The position numbers and the translations under genes were made by a program. A DNA stretch of 64,000 nt from Thermohalobaculum sp965263335 (GTDB taxonomy: Bacteria > Pseudomonadota > Alphaproteobacteria > Rhodobacterales > Rhodobacteraceae), in NCBI GenBank assembly GCA_965263335.1, contig CBDHHE010000001.1, positions 4,402,001-4,466,000 on the forward strand. The letters are read 5' to 3'. How positions within the stretch are numbered: the first letter of the stretch is position 1; every line of letters starts with the position of its first letter. The notes beneath the pieces are model-generated. The model worked only from the letters and a program-made list of their open reading frames with translations. It did no database searches and had not been told where the DNA came from. Below, in pieces: positions 1-8,588 of this stretch.

Positions 1-1
1 T

Positions 2-601
2 CCTTTGCGCCGCATATCGATCTCGCATCGCTTTGCGCGACCAGCGCCTGCGGCGTTGGAACCTCGTTCCCTCGCGCCGCGCCCCGTGCTTGAGCGTGGA
101 ACGCGTGATCCGGTGGCGCCGCTTGAGCTTGCTGCACATCCGTTGGTCACGCAGGTGTCCCTCGCGAAGAGCTCTCAGTCAGAACAAGTCTCCGCGATTG
201 GCGGAAGGATGGATCCGGAGCGACTGAGCTCCACATTGCGAACGCGGTCTCAGTCCGGAAACGGCATGGACGGTTCTGATGCGTTCACGCGACACGTCGT
301 GAAAAGCGTGCCATCGAAGATCGCCGGTCTAAGCCTGTCGGAGCGATTTGGTCTTGGAGCTGTGGGTCCGATGCGCACAGCCGCGACGCAAAAGGGTCTC
401 GAATTGAGCGCTATGACCCTGATTGGTGTGATTGGCGTTCCGGAAAAGTTGCAAGCGCTCGTGCGCCTGCCGAACGGACGGTTCCGCACAGTGTCTGCGG
501 GCGACGCGCTCGAGGGCTGGAGTGTAGTTGATATCGAGCCGGAGGCATTGCAACTGGGACGCCAGGGAGAGCACCGGCAACTTCCGCTCGCCACGCGCTA
601 A
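2..601 (+). CDS. C-terminal part of a PilP/GspC-like protein (partial)
   Basis: The reading frame is already open at the left edge, so the N-terminus lies outside the window. About 199 codons are visible, ending in TAA at 599-601. The first half is low-complexity and rich in Pro, Arg and Ser, as in a linker. The last 65 residues read like the small beta domain of PilP or type II secretion protein C: a Leu-Ile-Gly-Val segment, then ALVRLPNGRFRTVSAGDALE and a short beta hairpin. That domain normally links inner- and outer-membrane parts of pili or secretion machines. No partner genes are visible, so the role stays open. It converges on the cytidine deaminase gene with 20 bases between the stops. 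Confidence 0.5.
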   Translation, partial: PLRRISISHRFARPAPAALEPRSLAPRPVLERGTRDPVAPLELAAHPLVTQVSLAKSSQSEQVSAIGGRMDPERLSSTLRTRSQSGNGMDGSDAFTRHVVKSVPSKIAGLSLSERFGLGAVGPMRTAATQKGLELSAMTLIGVIGVPEKLQALVRLPNGRFRTVSAGDALEGWSVVDIEPEALQLGRQGEHRQLPLATR

Positions 602-621
602 CGTCTCTGGTTCCGCCGCTC

Positions 622-1032
622 CTAGAGGTTTTCGGGACCGAAAGAAGAAGGCAAGAGTTCACCCAGCGTGTAGCGCGCAAACACATCCCGCACACCAACG
701 ATGATTACGGGCAGCTCGGGGGGTGCGAACTCGCGCAGTCTTTGGCGGCAACCTCCACAGGGCGTGCAGGGCGTTTCGTTCGGACCTGCGATGGCCACGG
801 CCTGGATACGACGCCCGCCACTCGCCACCATCGCCCCGATCGCGGCCGCCTCGGCGCAAAGACATTGCGGATAGGCGGCGTTCTCGACATTCGCTCCGGT
901 ATGCAGTTTGCCGTGCTCGTCGATGAGCGCAGCGCCAACCGAAAAGCCCGAGTAAGGCGCGTAGGCCCGCGCGCGCACGGCGATGGCCGCAGCAGCGAGT
1001 GCCCTTTCGTCGACCTCAGTGTTCCTTGACAT
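622..1032 (-). CDS. cdd: Cytidine deaminase
   Basis: Hydrolyses cytidine and deoxycytidine to uridine and deoxyuridine plus ammonia in the cytoplasm, for pyrimidine salvage. The protein of 136 residues has the small homotetrameric Cdd length. It shows the zinc site: a Cys-Ala-Glu motif after NAAYPQCL, with Glu as the proton shuttle, and PCTPCGGC with the two other zinc cysteines. The start at 1032 is preferred over an in-frame start 39 bases upstream because it gives the usual family N-terminus and a 17-base overlap with the upstream permease gene. It is the last gene of an eight-gene nucleoside operon read leftward, and its product would act on imported cytidine. Confidence 0.95.
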   Translation of the reverse strand: MSRNTEVDERALAAAAIAVRARAYAPYSGFSVGAALIDEHGKLHTGANVENAAYPQCLCAEAAAIGAMVASGGRRIQAVAIAGPNETPCTPCGGCRQRLREFAPPELPVIIVGVRDVFARYTLGELLPSSFGPENL

Positions 1033-1990
1033 AGGGCGTTCCCAAGGCGCGCGGAGGTGTTGCTCGTCCAAAGAAGCCGGCCAGCAACAGGACTGTCGCG
1101 AGATAGGGCAGTATCAGGATGATCTCGACTGGCGCCTGACCGATCAGAGGCAGCTCAACCCCTTGAAGCCGGGCCGCTGCCGTCTCGAGGAAGCCGAACA
1201 GAAGACAGGCGAACGCGGCGGTCCAAGGGCGCCATTTGCCAAAGATCATTGCTGCGAGCGCGATGAAGCCCTTGCCGGCACTCATTTCACGCACGAACCC
1301 CGCACCATGGGCAATGGAGAGATAGGCACCCGCAATTCCGCACAGCATGCCTGCGATCAGCACCCCGCGATAGCGCAGGAGCGTGACTGAGATGCCGGCG
1401 CTGTCGACCGCCGCGGGCGACTCTCCGACGGCACGCAGGCGCAGTCCGAAAGTAGTGCGGTAAAGTCCCCACCAGACCAGAGGAACGCTGGCGAGTGCGA
1501 TGTAGACCAGCAGGTTGTGCCCGCTGATCAGCTCGGCATAGAGCGGGCCAACCACCGGTACGGAAGAGAGGCTCTCCGCCAGCGGCAACGTGATGGGGGA
1601 AAAGCGCTCGCCAGCGCCAAGGGGCGGGGTCTGGCCGCCCTGGCGGAACAGCGCAATGCCCAGCACAACAGTGAGCCCGGCGGCCAGGATGTTCACGGCG
1701 ACGCCTGAGATGATTTGTTCGCCCTTGTGGGTGATGCAGGCGAAGCCGTGGATCGCCGCGAACATGATGCCGGCGACGATTGCCGCGGAAAGCCCGAGCC
1801 AGGCCGAACCGGTGAGTGATGCGACGGCCGCTGCCGCGAAAGCACCGAGCAGCATCTTGCCCTCGAGCCCGATGTCGATGACGCCGGATCGTTCCGAGAT
1901 CAGCCCGGCCATTGCACAGAGCAGAAGAGGAACGGCAAGGCGCAGTGACCCGTCAAGTATACGCAGCAGGTCGACCCAGGTTTCAAGCAT
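1016..1990 (-). CDS. Nucleoside-type ABC transporter, second permease
   Basis: An inner-membrane permease of about 324 residues with eight or more hydrophobic segments, of the family that serves BMP-type binding proteins (the NupQ/YufQ type of nucleoside importer). It contains the typical stretch of Ser-Glu-Arg-Ser-Gly-Val-Ile-Asp-Ile-Gly-Leu-Glu-Gly-Lys near the N-terminus and a cytoplasmic loop with AVGESPAAVDSAGI, which contacts the ATPase. The start at 1990 is chosen because ATG overlaps the end of the upstream permease gene by 8 bases (ATGCTTGA). An earlier in-frame start would intrude further into that gene. It pairs with the permease at 1983-3089 to form the channel. Confidence 0.92.
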   Translation of the reverse strand: MLETWVDLLRILDGSLRLAVPLLLCAMAGLISERSGVIDIGLEGKMLLGAFAAAAVASLTGSAWLGLSAAIVAGIMFAAIHGFACITHKGEQIISGVAVNILAAGLTVVLGIALFRQGGQTPPLGAGERFSPITLPLAESLSSVPVVGPLYAELISGHNLLVYIALASVPLVWWGLYRTTFGLRLRAVGESPAAVDSAGISVTLLRYRGVLIAGMLCGIAGAYLSIAHGAGFVREMSAGKGFIALAAMIFGKWRPWTAAFACLLFGFLETAAARLQGVELPLIGQAPVEIILILPYLATVLLLAGFFGRATPPRALGTPYVKEH

Positions 1991-3089
1991 CCGATGCCTC
2001 CCGCTGGCGGGCGGCAAAAACGCGGCTCAGCCATGGCACGAACATGAGCGCCAAGGCCCCGGAAAACAGGATGATCAGTCCTTGGATCAAGAGCACCATC
2101 TCGCGGGTGATGGTCTGGAATTCGAAGTCGAGCTCGGCGCCTCCCTGGAACAGCGCGCCAAAGAGCAGGCTCGCGAGCACGATCCCGACCGGATGGTTCC
2201 TGCCCATCAGCGCGACTGCGATGCCCGTGAAGCCATAGCCGGAGGTAAAGTTCAAGATGAGCTTGTGCTGCACGCCCATGATCTCGTTGAGGGCCATCAT
2301 GCCCGCCAACCCACCAGAGATCGCCATCGCGACAACAACCATGCGCCGGACCGGAATGCCAGCATAGACCGCGGCTTGCTCTGAGTGGCCAAGCGCTCGC
2401 AACGCATAGCCAAACTTGGTTCGCCAGATCAGCACCCAGACGCCGATGCAGGCCAGAATTGCGATCACGAAGGAGAGGTTGAGCGGCGATGTCTCGGCCT
2501 GGAGCCCGACGGCACGGAGGATGTCGTGGATGTAGGGGAGATGTGCGCTCTCGGCGAACTCGCGGGTCTGCGGCGAGCTTTGTCCCGCGCGCATCAGCGG
2601 TCCGGAAAGCAGGCCCACCATCAGCCCTGCGGCGATGAAATTGAACATGATGGTGGTGATGACGATGTGACTGCCGCGATAGGCTTGCAGCCAACCTGGA
2701 ACGAAGGCCCACGCAGCGCCGAATGCAGCCGATGCCAGGATCGCCACGCCGATCACCATTATCCCGGGCAGCAGTCCGTCCAAGGCAATGCAAACCAGCG
2801 CGATGCCGAGGCCACCAAGGCTGGCCTGCCCTTCACCGCCGATGTTGAAGAGCATCGCATGAAAGGCCACCGAGACCGCGAGCCCTGTGAAGATGAAGTT
2901 TGTGGTGTAGTAGAGCGTGTAGCCGAGCGAGCCCGGGTAGACGAACGCCCCCTTCACCATCACGACCAGTGCCGAAATCGGGTCCTCGCCGATCATGGCC
3001 ACCACGACGCCGGAGACGGCGAAGGCGAGTGCGAGGTTCATCAAGGGGATCAGGCCGATTTCGACCCAGCGCGGCAGCGTTGATGTCAT
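1983..3089 (-). CDS. Nucleoside-type ABC transporter, first permease
   Basis: An inner-membrane permease of 368 residues, the NupP/YufP-type partner of the permease encoded downstream. It starts with a short cytoplasmic arm (MTSTLPRWVEIG), then many hydrophobic helices. Family landmarks are NIGGEGQASLGGLG in an early helix-loop and RALGHSEQAAVYAGI in the coupling loop near the ATPase. The ATG at 3089 overlaps the TGA of the ATPase gene as ATGA, which fixes the start and argues for translational coupling. A much longer frame upstream is only read-through over the ATPase gene. The solute is inferred to be a nucleoside from the family and from the cdd and nucleoside hydrolase genes in the same operon. 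Confidence 0.92.
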   Translation of the reverse strand: MTSTLPRWVEIGLIPLMNLALAFAVSGVVVAMIGEDPISALVVMVKGAFVYPGSLGYTLYYTTNFIFTGLAVSVAFHAMLFNIGGEGQASLGGLGIALVCIALDGLLPGIMVIGVAILASAAFGAAWAFVPGWLQAYRGSHIVITTIMFNFIAAGLMVGLLSGPLMRAGQSSPQTREFAESAHLPYIHDILRAVGLQAETSPLNLSFVIAILACIGVWVLIWRTKFGYALRALGHSEQAAVYAGIPVRRMVVVAMAISGGLAGMMALNEIMGVQHKLILNFTSGYGFTGIAVALMGRNHPVGIVLASLLFGALFQGGAELDFEFQTITREMVLLIQGLIILFSGALALMFVPWLSRVFAARQREASDA

Positions 3090-4618
3090 GCTGCCGCCCC
3101 ACGATCGACGCCACCCATCATCAGGCCAAGGGTCTGGCGGTCGGCTTCCGCGCGCGGAAGGATGCCCACCACACGCCCTGCATTCATCACCAAGATGCGA
3201 TCCGAGAGTGCGAGAATCTCGTCGAGTTCGACCGAGACCAGCAGGAGGGCGCAGCCCGCTTCCTTGAGCCCGACAAGCTGCGCATGGATGAACTCGATGG
3301 CTCCGATGTCCACGCCGCGCGTCGGTTGGCCGACCAAAAGAACCTTGGGCGCGGCGTCGATTTCTCGAGCTAGAACAATCTTTTGCTGGTTGCCGCCGGA
3401 GAAGCCGCGTGCCGCCAGGCGCGGTGCCGGAGGCCGTACGTCGAATCGCTCGATCAGCCGTTTTGTGATCTCCTGGATCGAACGCCCATCGAACCAAAGC
3501 CCCCGCCCGGCCCGATCGTCCTGATGATAGCCGAGCACCGCATTCTCACGGGCCTCGAACGGCAGGACCAGACCCCTCCGGTGCCGGTCCTCCGGCACGT
3601 GTGCGAGGCCGAGACGGCGCATGCCCGCGGGGTCGATCTGGTTGCGCCGATCCAGCACCTCTTCACCGATCCGGATTGTCCCTTCCTGAACCGGTGCGAT
3701 GCCCGACAGAACGTCCAGAAGCTCCGACTGGCCATTCCCTGAAACCCCTGCGACCCCCAGGATTTCGCCGCTCCGGAGCTCGAGCGACACATCCTGAAGC
3801 CGCAACGCGCCGCCCGCGTCGCGCCAGCTCAGATTCTCGGCGATGAGCGCACTTGCGCCGGGGGTGGCCTTGCTGGGATGTGCCTCGAGGAGGACCTTGC
3901 GCCCCACCATCAGCTCTGCAAGTTCCTCGCGGGAGCTCTGTTCCGGTGTTCTGTGACCCACCATCCGACCCCGGCGCATCACCGAGACGGCGTCGCAGCC
4001 CTCCATGATCTCGCGCAGCTTGTGGGTGATCAGAAGGATCGTAACCCCCTGTTCTTTCAAGCCTTTCAGAATCTCGAACAGCCGGTCCGTCTCATCCGGG
4101 GTCAGCACCCCGGTGGGCTCGTCCAGAATCAGAATGCGTGCCCCGCGCCGGAGAGCCTTCAGGATTTCGACCCGCTGCTGAAGCCCCACCGGCAAGTCAC
4201 CCACAAAGGCGTCCGGATCGACCTGAAGGCCGTAGGTGTCTTCGAGCCGCAGAAGTTCGGCCCTGACCTCGGCCACCCCCTGCTTGAGAAGCGGCCCGCC
4301 CTCGGAGCCGAGCATCACATTCTCGAGGACCGTGAAGGTCGGGACCAGCATAAAGTGCTGATGCACCATGCCAATTCCGTGCGAGATGGCTTCGGACGGC
4401 CCGGAGATACGCACCGCCTTGCCGTCGATCTCGATGGTGCCTTCGTTTGCGGTGTAGAAGCCGTAGAGAATGGAGACCAGCGTCGACTTCCCGGCCCCGT
4501 TCTCTCCGATGATGCCGTGGATGGTGGCCGGGGCGACGTCGAGATCGATGGCGTCGTTGGCGAGCACCGCGCCGAAGCGCTTTGTGATCCCGCGCAATCT
4601 GACCGCAGGCACACTCAT
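3086..4618 (-). CDS. Nucleoside-type ABC transporter, duplicated ATPase
   Basis: A protein of 510 residues with two fused ABC ATPase halves, as in NupO/YufO and sugar importers of the RbsA kind. The first half has a canonical Walker A (GENGAGKST), a signature-like LPVGLQQRVEIL and Walker B ILILDEPT. The second half has a degenerate Walker A region (GVSGNGQSELL), the FSGGNQQKI signature and Walker B LLVGQPTRG, where the usual Asp-Glu pair is replaced. Asymmetric halves are normal for this family. The start at 4618 is preceded by about 100 bases of non-coding sequence holding an 11-base phased repeat; a GTG start 39 bases upstream is possible but would lie inside the repeat. Confidence 0.95.
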   Translation of the reverse strand: MSVPAVRLRGITKRFGAVLANDAIDLDVAPATIHGIIGENGAGKSTLVSILYGFYTANEGTIEIDGKAVRISGPSEAISHGIGMVHQHFMLVPTFTVLENVMLGSEGGPLLKQGVAEVRAELLRLEDTYGLQVDPDAFVGDLPVGLQQRVEILKALRRGARILILDEPTGVLTPDETDRLFEILKGLKEQGVTILLITHKLREIMEGCDAVSVMRRGRMVGHRTPEQSSREELAELMVGRKVLLEAHPSKATPGASALIAENLSWRDAGGALRLQDVSLELRSGEILGVAGVSGNGQSELLDVLSGIAPVQEGTIRIGEEVLDRRNQIDPAGMRRLGLAHVPEDRHRRGLVLPFEARENAVLGYHQDDRAGRGLWFDGRSIQEITKRLIERFDVRPPAPRLAARGFSGGNQQKIVLAREIDAAPKVLLVGQPTRGVDIGAIEFIHAQLVGLKEAGCALLLVSVELDEILALSDRILVMNAGRVVGILPRAEADRQTLGLMMGGVDRGAAA

Positions 4619-4640
4619 GCCGGACCTGCCGTCACTGGCG

Positions 4641-4679
4641 ATGCACGGTTCATGCACAGATCATGCACAAACCATGCAG
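4641..4679. repeat. Four ATGCA units at an exact 11-base period
   Basis: The pentamer ATGCA begins at 4641, 4652, 4663 and 4674, so consecutive copies are 11 bases apart, close to one helical turn. The 6-base spacers between copies differ, while the core is C, C, C then G at the next base. The array lies in the 100-base gap between the binding-protein gene and the ATPase gene of the nucleoside importer, immediately upstream of the ATPase start. It could be a simple tandem duplication, a phased protein-binding array, or an mRNA element setting the binding-protein to ATPase ratio. The sequence alone does not decide. Confidence 0.6.
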
Positions 4680-4718
4680 ACGCCGATGGAGATGCAGGGC
4701 ACATCCAGCCGCCGCGGT

Positions 4719-5714
4719 TCAGTGCGGACAGGCCTGATCGGTTTCGTAGTTGTGGACGGTGATCTTGCCCGCAATGATGTCGGCCTTGGCCTGATCGATG
4801 GCCGCCTTGACGTCGTCGCTGACGATCTCCGCGTTGTTCTCGTCGAGCGCCCAGTCGACCCCTTCCTCGGCGAGCCCGAGTGTCACGACGCCCGGCGTGA
4901 AGCTGCCGTCCATGGCGCTCTTCAGCGTCTCGTAGGCGGCGACGTCGACGCGCTTGAGCATCGAGGTCAGCACGGAGCCGGGCGCCAGACCGTTCTGATT
5001 CGAGTCCACCCCGATCGCGAACTTTCCGGCGTCCGCCGCGGCCCGGATCACTCCGAGCCCGGTGCCACCAGCGGCGTGATAGATGACATCTGCACCGCGA
5101 TCGATCTGGCCCTGGGCAAGTTCGGCGCCCTTGGTCGGGTCATTCCAGGCCGAAGGTGTCGTGCCCGTCATGTTCTGCAACACCTCGGTGCCGTCCCTCG
5201 CTTCCTTTGCGCCCTGGACGTAGCCGCAGGCGAACTTTCGGATCAGCGGAATGTCCATGCCGCCGATGAAGCCGACCTTGCCGGATTCGCTGGAGAGTGC
5301 CGCGGCGACACCCACAAGGTAGCTGCCTTCATGTTCCTTGAACGCGTATTGGCGCAGGTTCGGCCGATCCAGCCACGAGACGTCGATGATGGCGAACTGG
5401 CGATCCGGATTGTCGGCGGCGACCTTGTCGATCGCATCGGCCTGTGCGAAGCCCACGCCGAGCACGATGGTGGCGCCGCGCTGCACCATCCGGCGCATCG
5501 CTTGTTCGCGCTGGGTCTCGTTGGTGACTTCGAACTCCATCACCTCGACCCCGGTCTCTTCGATGAACTTCTCGACCCCGTTCCAGACGCCCTCGTTGAA
5601 TGACTTGTCGAACTTGCCGCCCATGTCGAAGACCACGGCGGGTTTGAAATCAGCCGCCCAGCTGGCGGAGGCGATGAGGGCAGCGGCGGCCCCGACGATA
5701 AGCGACTTCAGCAT
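4719..5714 (-). CDS. BMP-family nucleoside-binding protein
   Basis: The periplasmic solute-binding component of the importer, 331 residues. A signal peptide is clear (MLKSLIVGAAAALIASASWA then ADF). There is no lipobox cysteine, so it should be a soluble periplasmic protein. It has family landmarks of the BmpA/PnrA/NupN type: VVFDMGGKFDKSFNEG near the N-terminus, where the ligand-binding Asp and Phe-Asn lie, GFIGGMDIPLIRKFACGY, and a later GVDSNQNGLAP. Members of this family bind purine or pyrimidine nucleosides. It sits between the MOSC gene and the ATPase, separated from the latter by about 100 bases, which may let the binding protein be made in excess. Confidence 0.93.
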   Translation of the reverse strand: MLKSLIVGAAAALIASASWAADFKPAVVFDMGGKFDKSFNEGVWNGVEKFIEETGVEVMEFEVTNETQREQAMRRMVQRGATIVLGVGFAQADAIDKVAADNPDRQFAIIDVSWLDRPNLRQYAFKEHEGSYLVGVAAALSSESGKVGFIGGMDIPLIRKFACGYVQGAKEARDGTEVLQNMTGTTPSAWNDPTKGAELAQGQIDRGADVIYHAAGGTGLGVIRAAADAGKFAIGVDSNQNGLAPGSVLTSMLKRVDVAAYETLKSAMDGSFTPGVVTLGLAEEGVDWALDENNAEIVSDDVKAAIDQAKADIIAGKITVHNYETDQACPH

Positions 5715-5797
5715 GTGCTTGTCTCCCTGCGGATGTTCTGAGGAAGCTTAAGCACAGGGCGGCAGGCGGGTTAAGCCCTAACTGTGCGGCCGCTGCG

Positions 5798-6364
5798 TCA
5801 ATTGAGCTTGCGCACCGCGTCTCCCACCGCGAGCGTGCCGTCCTGGATGACCCTGGCATAGATGCCGCGAAGCTTCAGCTCGTCTCCGATCCGCGTGTTC
5901 ACGAACACGCAGGCGTCGCGGCCGTAGCGGTCGATGAAGCTCTGGCAGCCCTTGTGCGGCTCGGCGGTTATCTCGAGCTCGACGGAGCCGATGGCGAGCT
6001 GCGTTCCCGGCGGCAGATTGGCCGGAGAAAGATCCATGTCGATGAAGAGGTTGTCACCGGCCGCGGGCCAGTTCTCCTTGTCACCGGCGATCGCGCGGAT
6101 CATCCGGGACGGCATCATGCAGATCTGCACGTCCGGGTGGGGGCTGCCGTCTTCGAGCGTCAACCAGCAGCCTTTGGCCCAGTGGTCACCCTCGACCCCG
6201 CCGGAGAGGCTCAGGTGCGCGCTGTCCGGGGTCTCGCGTTCACCGTGGTTTGGTCGCACCACGATCAGATCGAGCGTGCCCACGTCTTTCGGGGCCGCCT
6301 GGATGTCGGGCAGGCTGGCTTCAAGCTCGGCGCGGCTTTTGGGGGTGCAGACGGGGTCGGCCAT
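5798..6364 (-). CDS. MOSC domain protein
   Basis: A protein of 188 residues made up almost entirely of a MOSC (molybdenum cofactor sulfurase C-terminal) domain. It shows the family pattern of HLSLSGGVEGDHWAKG, then VQICMMPSRMIRAIAG, and the conserved cysteine in EPHKGCQSFIDRYG. MOSC domains are thought to bind and pass on a sulfur or molybdenum-cofactor species, and stand-alone forms are linked to reduction of N-hydroxylated bases (YiiM) or to detoxification. It lies inside the nucleoside operon between an oxygenase and the BMP protein, so a role in handling modified bases or nucleosides is plausible but inferred. No molybdenum enzyme is encoded in the operon. Confidence 0.85.
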   Translation of the reverse strand: MADPVCTPKSRAELEASLPDIQAAPKDVGTLDLIVVRPNHGERETPDSAHLSLSGGVEGDHWAKGCWLTLEDGSPHPDVQICMMPSRMIRAIAGDKENWPAAGDNLFIDMDLSPANLPPGTQLAIGSVELEITAEPHKGCQSFIDRYGRDACVFVNTRIGDELKLRGIYARVIQDGTLAVGDAVRKLN

Positions 6365-6516
6365 GGAAAGAGTACCTTGTGAAGCGGCGTTGAAGAGCGT
6401 TCGACCATGTTTCGGCGGATGCTGTCAGTCGAACCACTCGACTGCTCGGGAAGGACGACCCCGGCGCTGACAAGACCTGGAGCGCATCTGTCCCGTCTGT
6501 CGGCGCACCGGCTGCC

Positions 6517-7356
6517 CTATGATTTCAGGCCAATCTCCCGCAAGCGTCGCTGGAGGAAGTCATCGGCCGTGGTGCCCGGCTGCAGAACCACCTCCGGACG
6601 CGGATGCAGGAACATCGGCATCGAGAACCGCGCGCCGGTGTCTGTCTTCTGGGGGTTCACCACGCGGTGCACCGTCGACGGAAAGTAGCCGTCGGACGCC
6701 ATCTCCAGCATGTCGCCGCAGTTGATCGCGATCATGCCGGGATCGCAGGGCACGGCGTGCCAGTTGCCGTATGTGTCCTGTGCCTCGAGGCCGGGCGCGG
6801 AACCCGCGAGCAACACCGTGATCAGGTTGATGTCACCATGAGCCGCCGCGCGCACGGCGCCGGGCTCGGGTGCCTCGTCAAGCGGCGGATAGTGCAGGAT
6901 GCGCAGAAGGTTTTGCTGCGAGCCTGCGAGCATCTCCGGCAGCGGCTCCGATAGGCGCGCGCGCACGTCATCGGGTGCGTTGTCCTGCACCCAGCTCAAC
7001 AGCGTGGCACCGATCTGTGTCAGGTCGGCGTGAAGCGACCGGGTCAGCCCCTCGAGATCGCCGGGCACGCGGCCATCCGGATAGACGTGATAGAATTCCT
7101 TGAGGTCCTTGGCCGCCGCGCCCTTGGCGTTTTCGGACCGGAAGGGGAAGTAGCCGTCCTGGCGCTGTGGGTCCGCGAGCCAGTCGTGCTTGGTTTCCGA
7201 GTTGAAGAACACGCCCCAGGCGCCGTACGCGGCTTCGATCCGGTCCGAGGTGATCGGGTGATCGGTCAGGACCGCAAAGCCGGTCTCACGCAGGGATCGG
7301 GTGAAGGCTGCGGGAGCCTCCGGGCTAGTGTAGCTGACCGTCTGGATCTCGAACAT
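6517..7356 (-). CDS. 2-oxoglutarate/Fe(II) oxygenase of the isopenicillin N synthase fold
   Basis: A cytoplasmic, non-haem iron oxygenase of 279 residues. The iron triad is visible as His173-x-Asp175 (AAHGDINL) and His230 (STVHRVVNP); the 2-oxoglutarate clamp is Arg243-x-Ser245 (ARFSM). The N-terminal DIOX_N segment is present (RETGFAVLTDHPI). The start at 7356 is chosen for a strong GGGAGG at 7364-7369 region and because the upstream extension of the frame overlaps the nucleoside hydrolase gene. It follows the hydrolase by 25 bases and so is probably co-transcribed. Relatives hydroxylate diverse small molecules, including free pyrimidines (thymine 7-hydroxylase). A nucleobase substrate is inferred from context only. 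Confidence 0.88.
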   Translation of the reverse strand: MFEIQTVSYTSPEAPAAFTRSLRETGFAVLTDHPITSDRIEAAYGAWGVFFNSETKHDWLADPQRQDGYFPFRSENAKGAAAKDLKEFYHVYPDGRVPGDLEGLTRSLHADLTQIGATLLSWVQDNAPDDVRARLSEPLPEMLAGSQQNLLRILHYPPLDEAPEPGAVRAAAHGDINLITVLLAGSAPGLEAQDTYGNWHAVPCDPGMIAINCGDMLEMASDGYFPSTVHRVVNPQKTDTGARFSMPMFLHPRPEVVLQPGTTADDFLQRRLREIGLKS

Positions 7357-7381
7357 GGCATGCCTCCCGTTCCGAGCAACC

Positions 7382-8326
7382 TTACGCCTTCCGCGCGTCG
7401 CGGCAAGCGTCCGCACCGGCGAGCGTTTCCAGAAACCGCTGACGCACGCCAGCGGAATCAACTCCGAGACAAACGTGGACGGGGCGGGTTGCGGCATCCG
7501 GACTGGCCCGTGTGCGTCCGATTTCCTGCCCCTCCGTCGTCACCGAAACCGGCACCTCGCGGGTCTCGAAGAGTCCGGGTTCGACACAGGCCAGGACAGC
7601 GGACGGATCGTGCAGGAAGCAGCCGTCGAGCACGTCCTTCTTGCGATGCCATTCGAAATAGAATTGCACCGCGTCGTTCAGAAAGCCGCCGATGGAGGGG
7701 GCTGCCCGGGCCAGCTCAGCGAAATCCTGCGGCGTGCAGCGGCTTTTCTCCGTCACATCGAGGCCGACCAGGGTCATTGGCCAGTCGGCAGACAGCACTT
7801 CGGCTGCTGCGTGCGGGTCGTTCCAGATGTTGGCCTCCGCCCACTCGGTGACGTTGCCCGCGGCCTCGACCGCGCCCCCCATGATGACGACGTTTGCGAC
7901 CTTCTGTGTGATCGAGGGGTCGAGCCTCAGCGCCAGTGCGATGTTGGTCAGCGGCCCGACGGGGCAGAGCACGATTTCACCCGGGGCTGCATTGACGGTG
8001 TCGACGATGAACTGGGCTGCGTCTCGTGTGTCGGGTTTTCCGGCAGGCTCGGTTGCGGGGACATCACCGAAGCCCGCGTCGCCGTGCACGAAATAGCCCG
8101 GTGGCTGCAAGGGCTGGACCAAGGGCGCCGCGGCCCCGCCGGCGACAGGGCAGTCTGCGCCTGCCATCTCGACCAGCCGGAGGGCGTTGCGCGTGGCGAC
8201 CGGCACGTGGACATTGCCGAAGATCGACGTGAGCCCCACGACCTCGATCTGGGGGTGGGCGAAGGCCATGTGGATGGCCATTGCATCGTCGATGCCCGGG
8301 TCGGTGTCGATGATCAGCTTCGTCAT
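7382..8326 (-). CDS. Nucleoside hydrolase
   Basis: Cleaves the N-glycosidic bond of ribonucleosides to give ribose and a free base. The protein of 314 residues has the family length. The calcium site is seen as DTDPGIDD at residues 7-14, with the later VMGGAV and EANIWNDP segments and the conserved His-Asp in CFLHDPSAV. It is the first gene of the leftward operon, with AGAGGTT shortly before the ATG at 8326. Base specificity (purine, pyrimidine or mixed) cannot be told from motifs. Its upstream region (8327-8588, 262 bases) is shared with the divergent PQQ dehydrogenase gene and should hold both promoters; I could not fix clear -35/-10 boxes there. Confidence 0.93.
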   Translation of the reverse strand: MTKLIIDTDPGIDDAMAIHMAFAHPQIEVVGLTSIFGNVHVPVATRNALRLVEMAGADCPVAGGAAAPLVQPLQPPGYFVHGDAGFGDVPATEPAGKPDTRDAAQFIVDTVNAAPGEIVLCPVGPLTNIALALRLDPSITQKVANVVIMGGAVEAAGNVTEWAEANIWNDPHAAAEVLSADWPMTLVGLDVTEKSRCTPQDFAELARAAPSIGGFLNDAVQFYFEWHRKKDVLDGCFLHDPSAVLACVEPGLFETREVPVSVTTEGQEIGRTRASPDAATRPVHVCLGVDSAGVRQRFLETLAGADACRDARKA

Positions 8327-8588
8327 CTCGAACCTCTCAGATGGCCGGTCCTGCGTCAGAGCACCCGGTGTTTCGCGATGATAAGAAGTGCGCTGTTTGC
8401 GTCCAGTTCGTAGTTCTCCGGATCGAGAAACGTCCGTGCATTCCCCTACGTGATTTTCGCGGATGGTGCTGCAAGACCGATGTGGACAGTTTTTCTGACC
8501 GCGATTAACGTTGAAGTTGCGCGATCGATCTCGTCGAGGTCTTTGTAGCGATATGCGTCCGACTGGGGCGAACTGGGAGGTAATGATA

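Noticed and set aside
4641..4679. CRISPR-like array
   Set aside because: The repeat core is only 5-6 bases at an 11-base period, and there are no spacers of CRISPR length and no cas genes.
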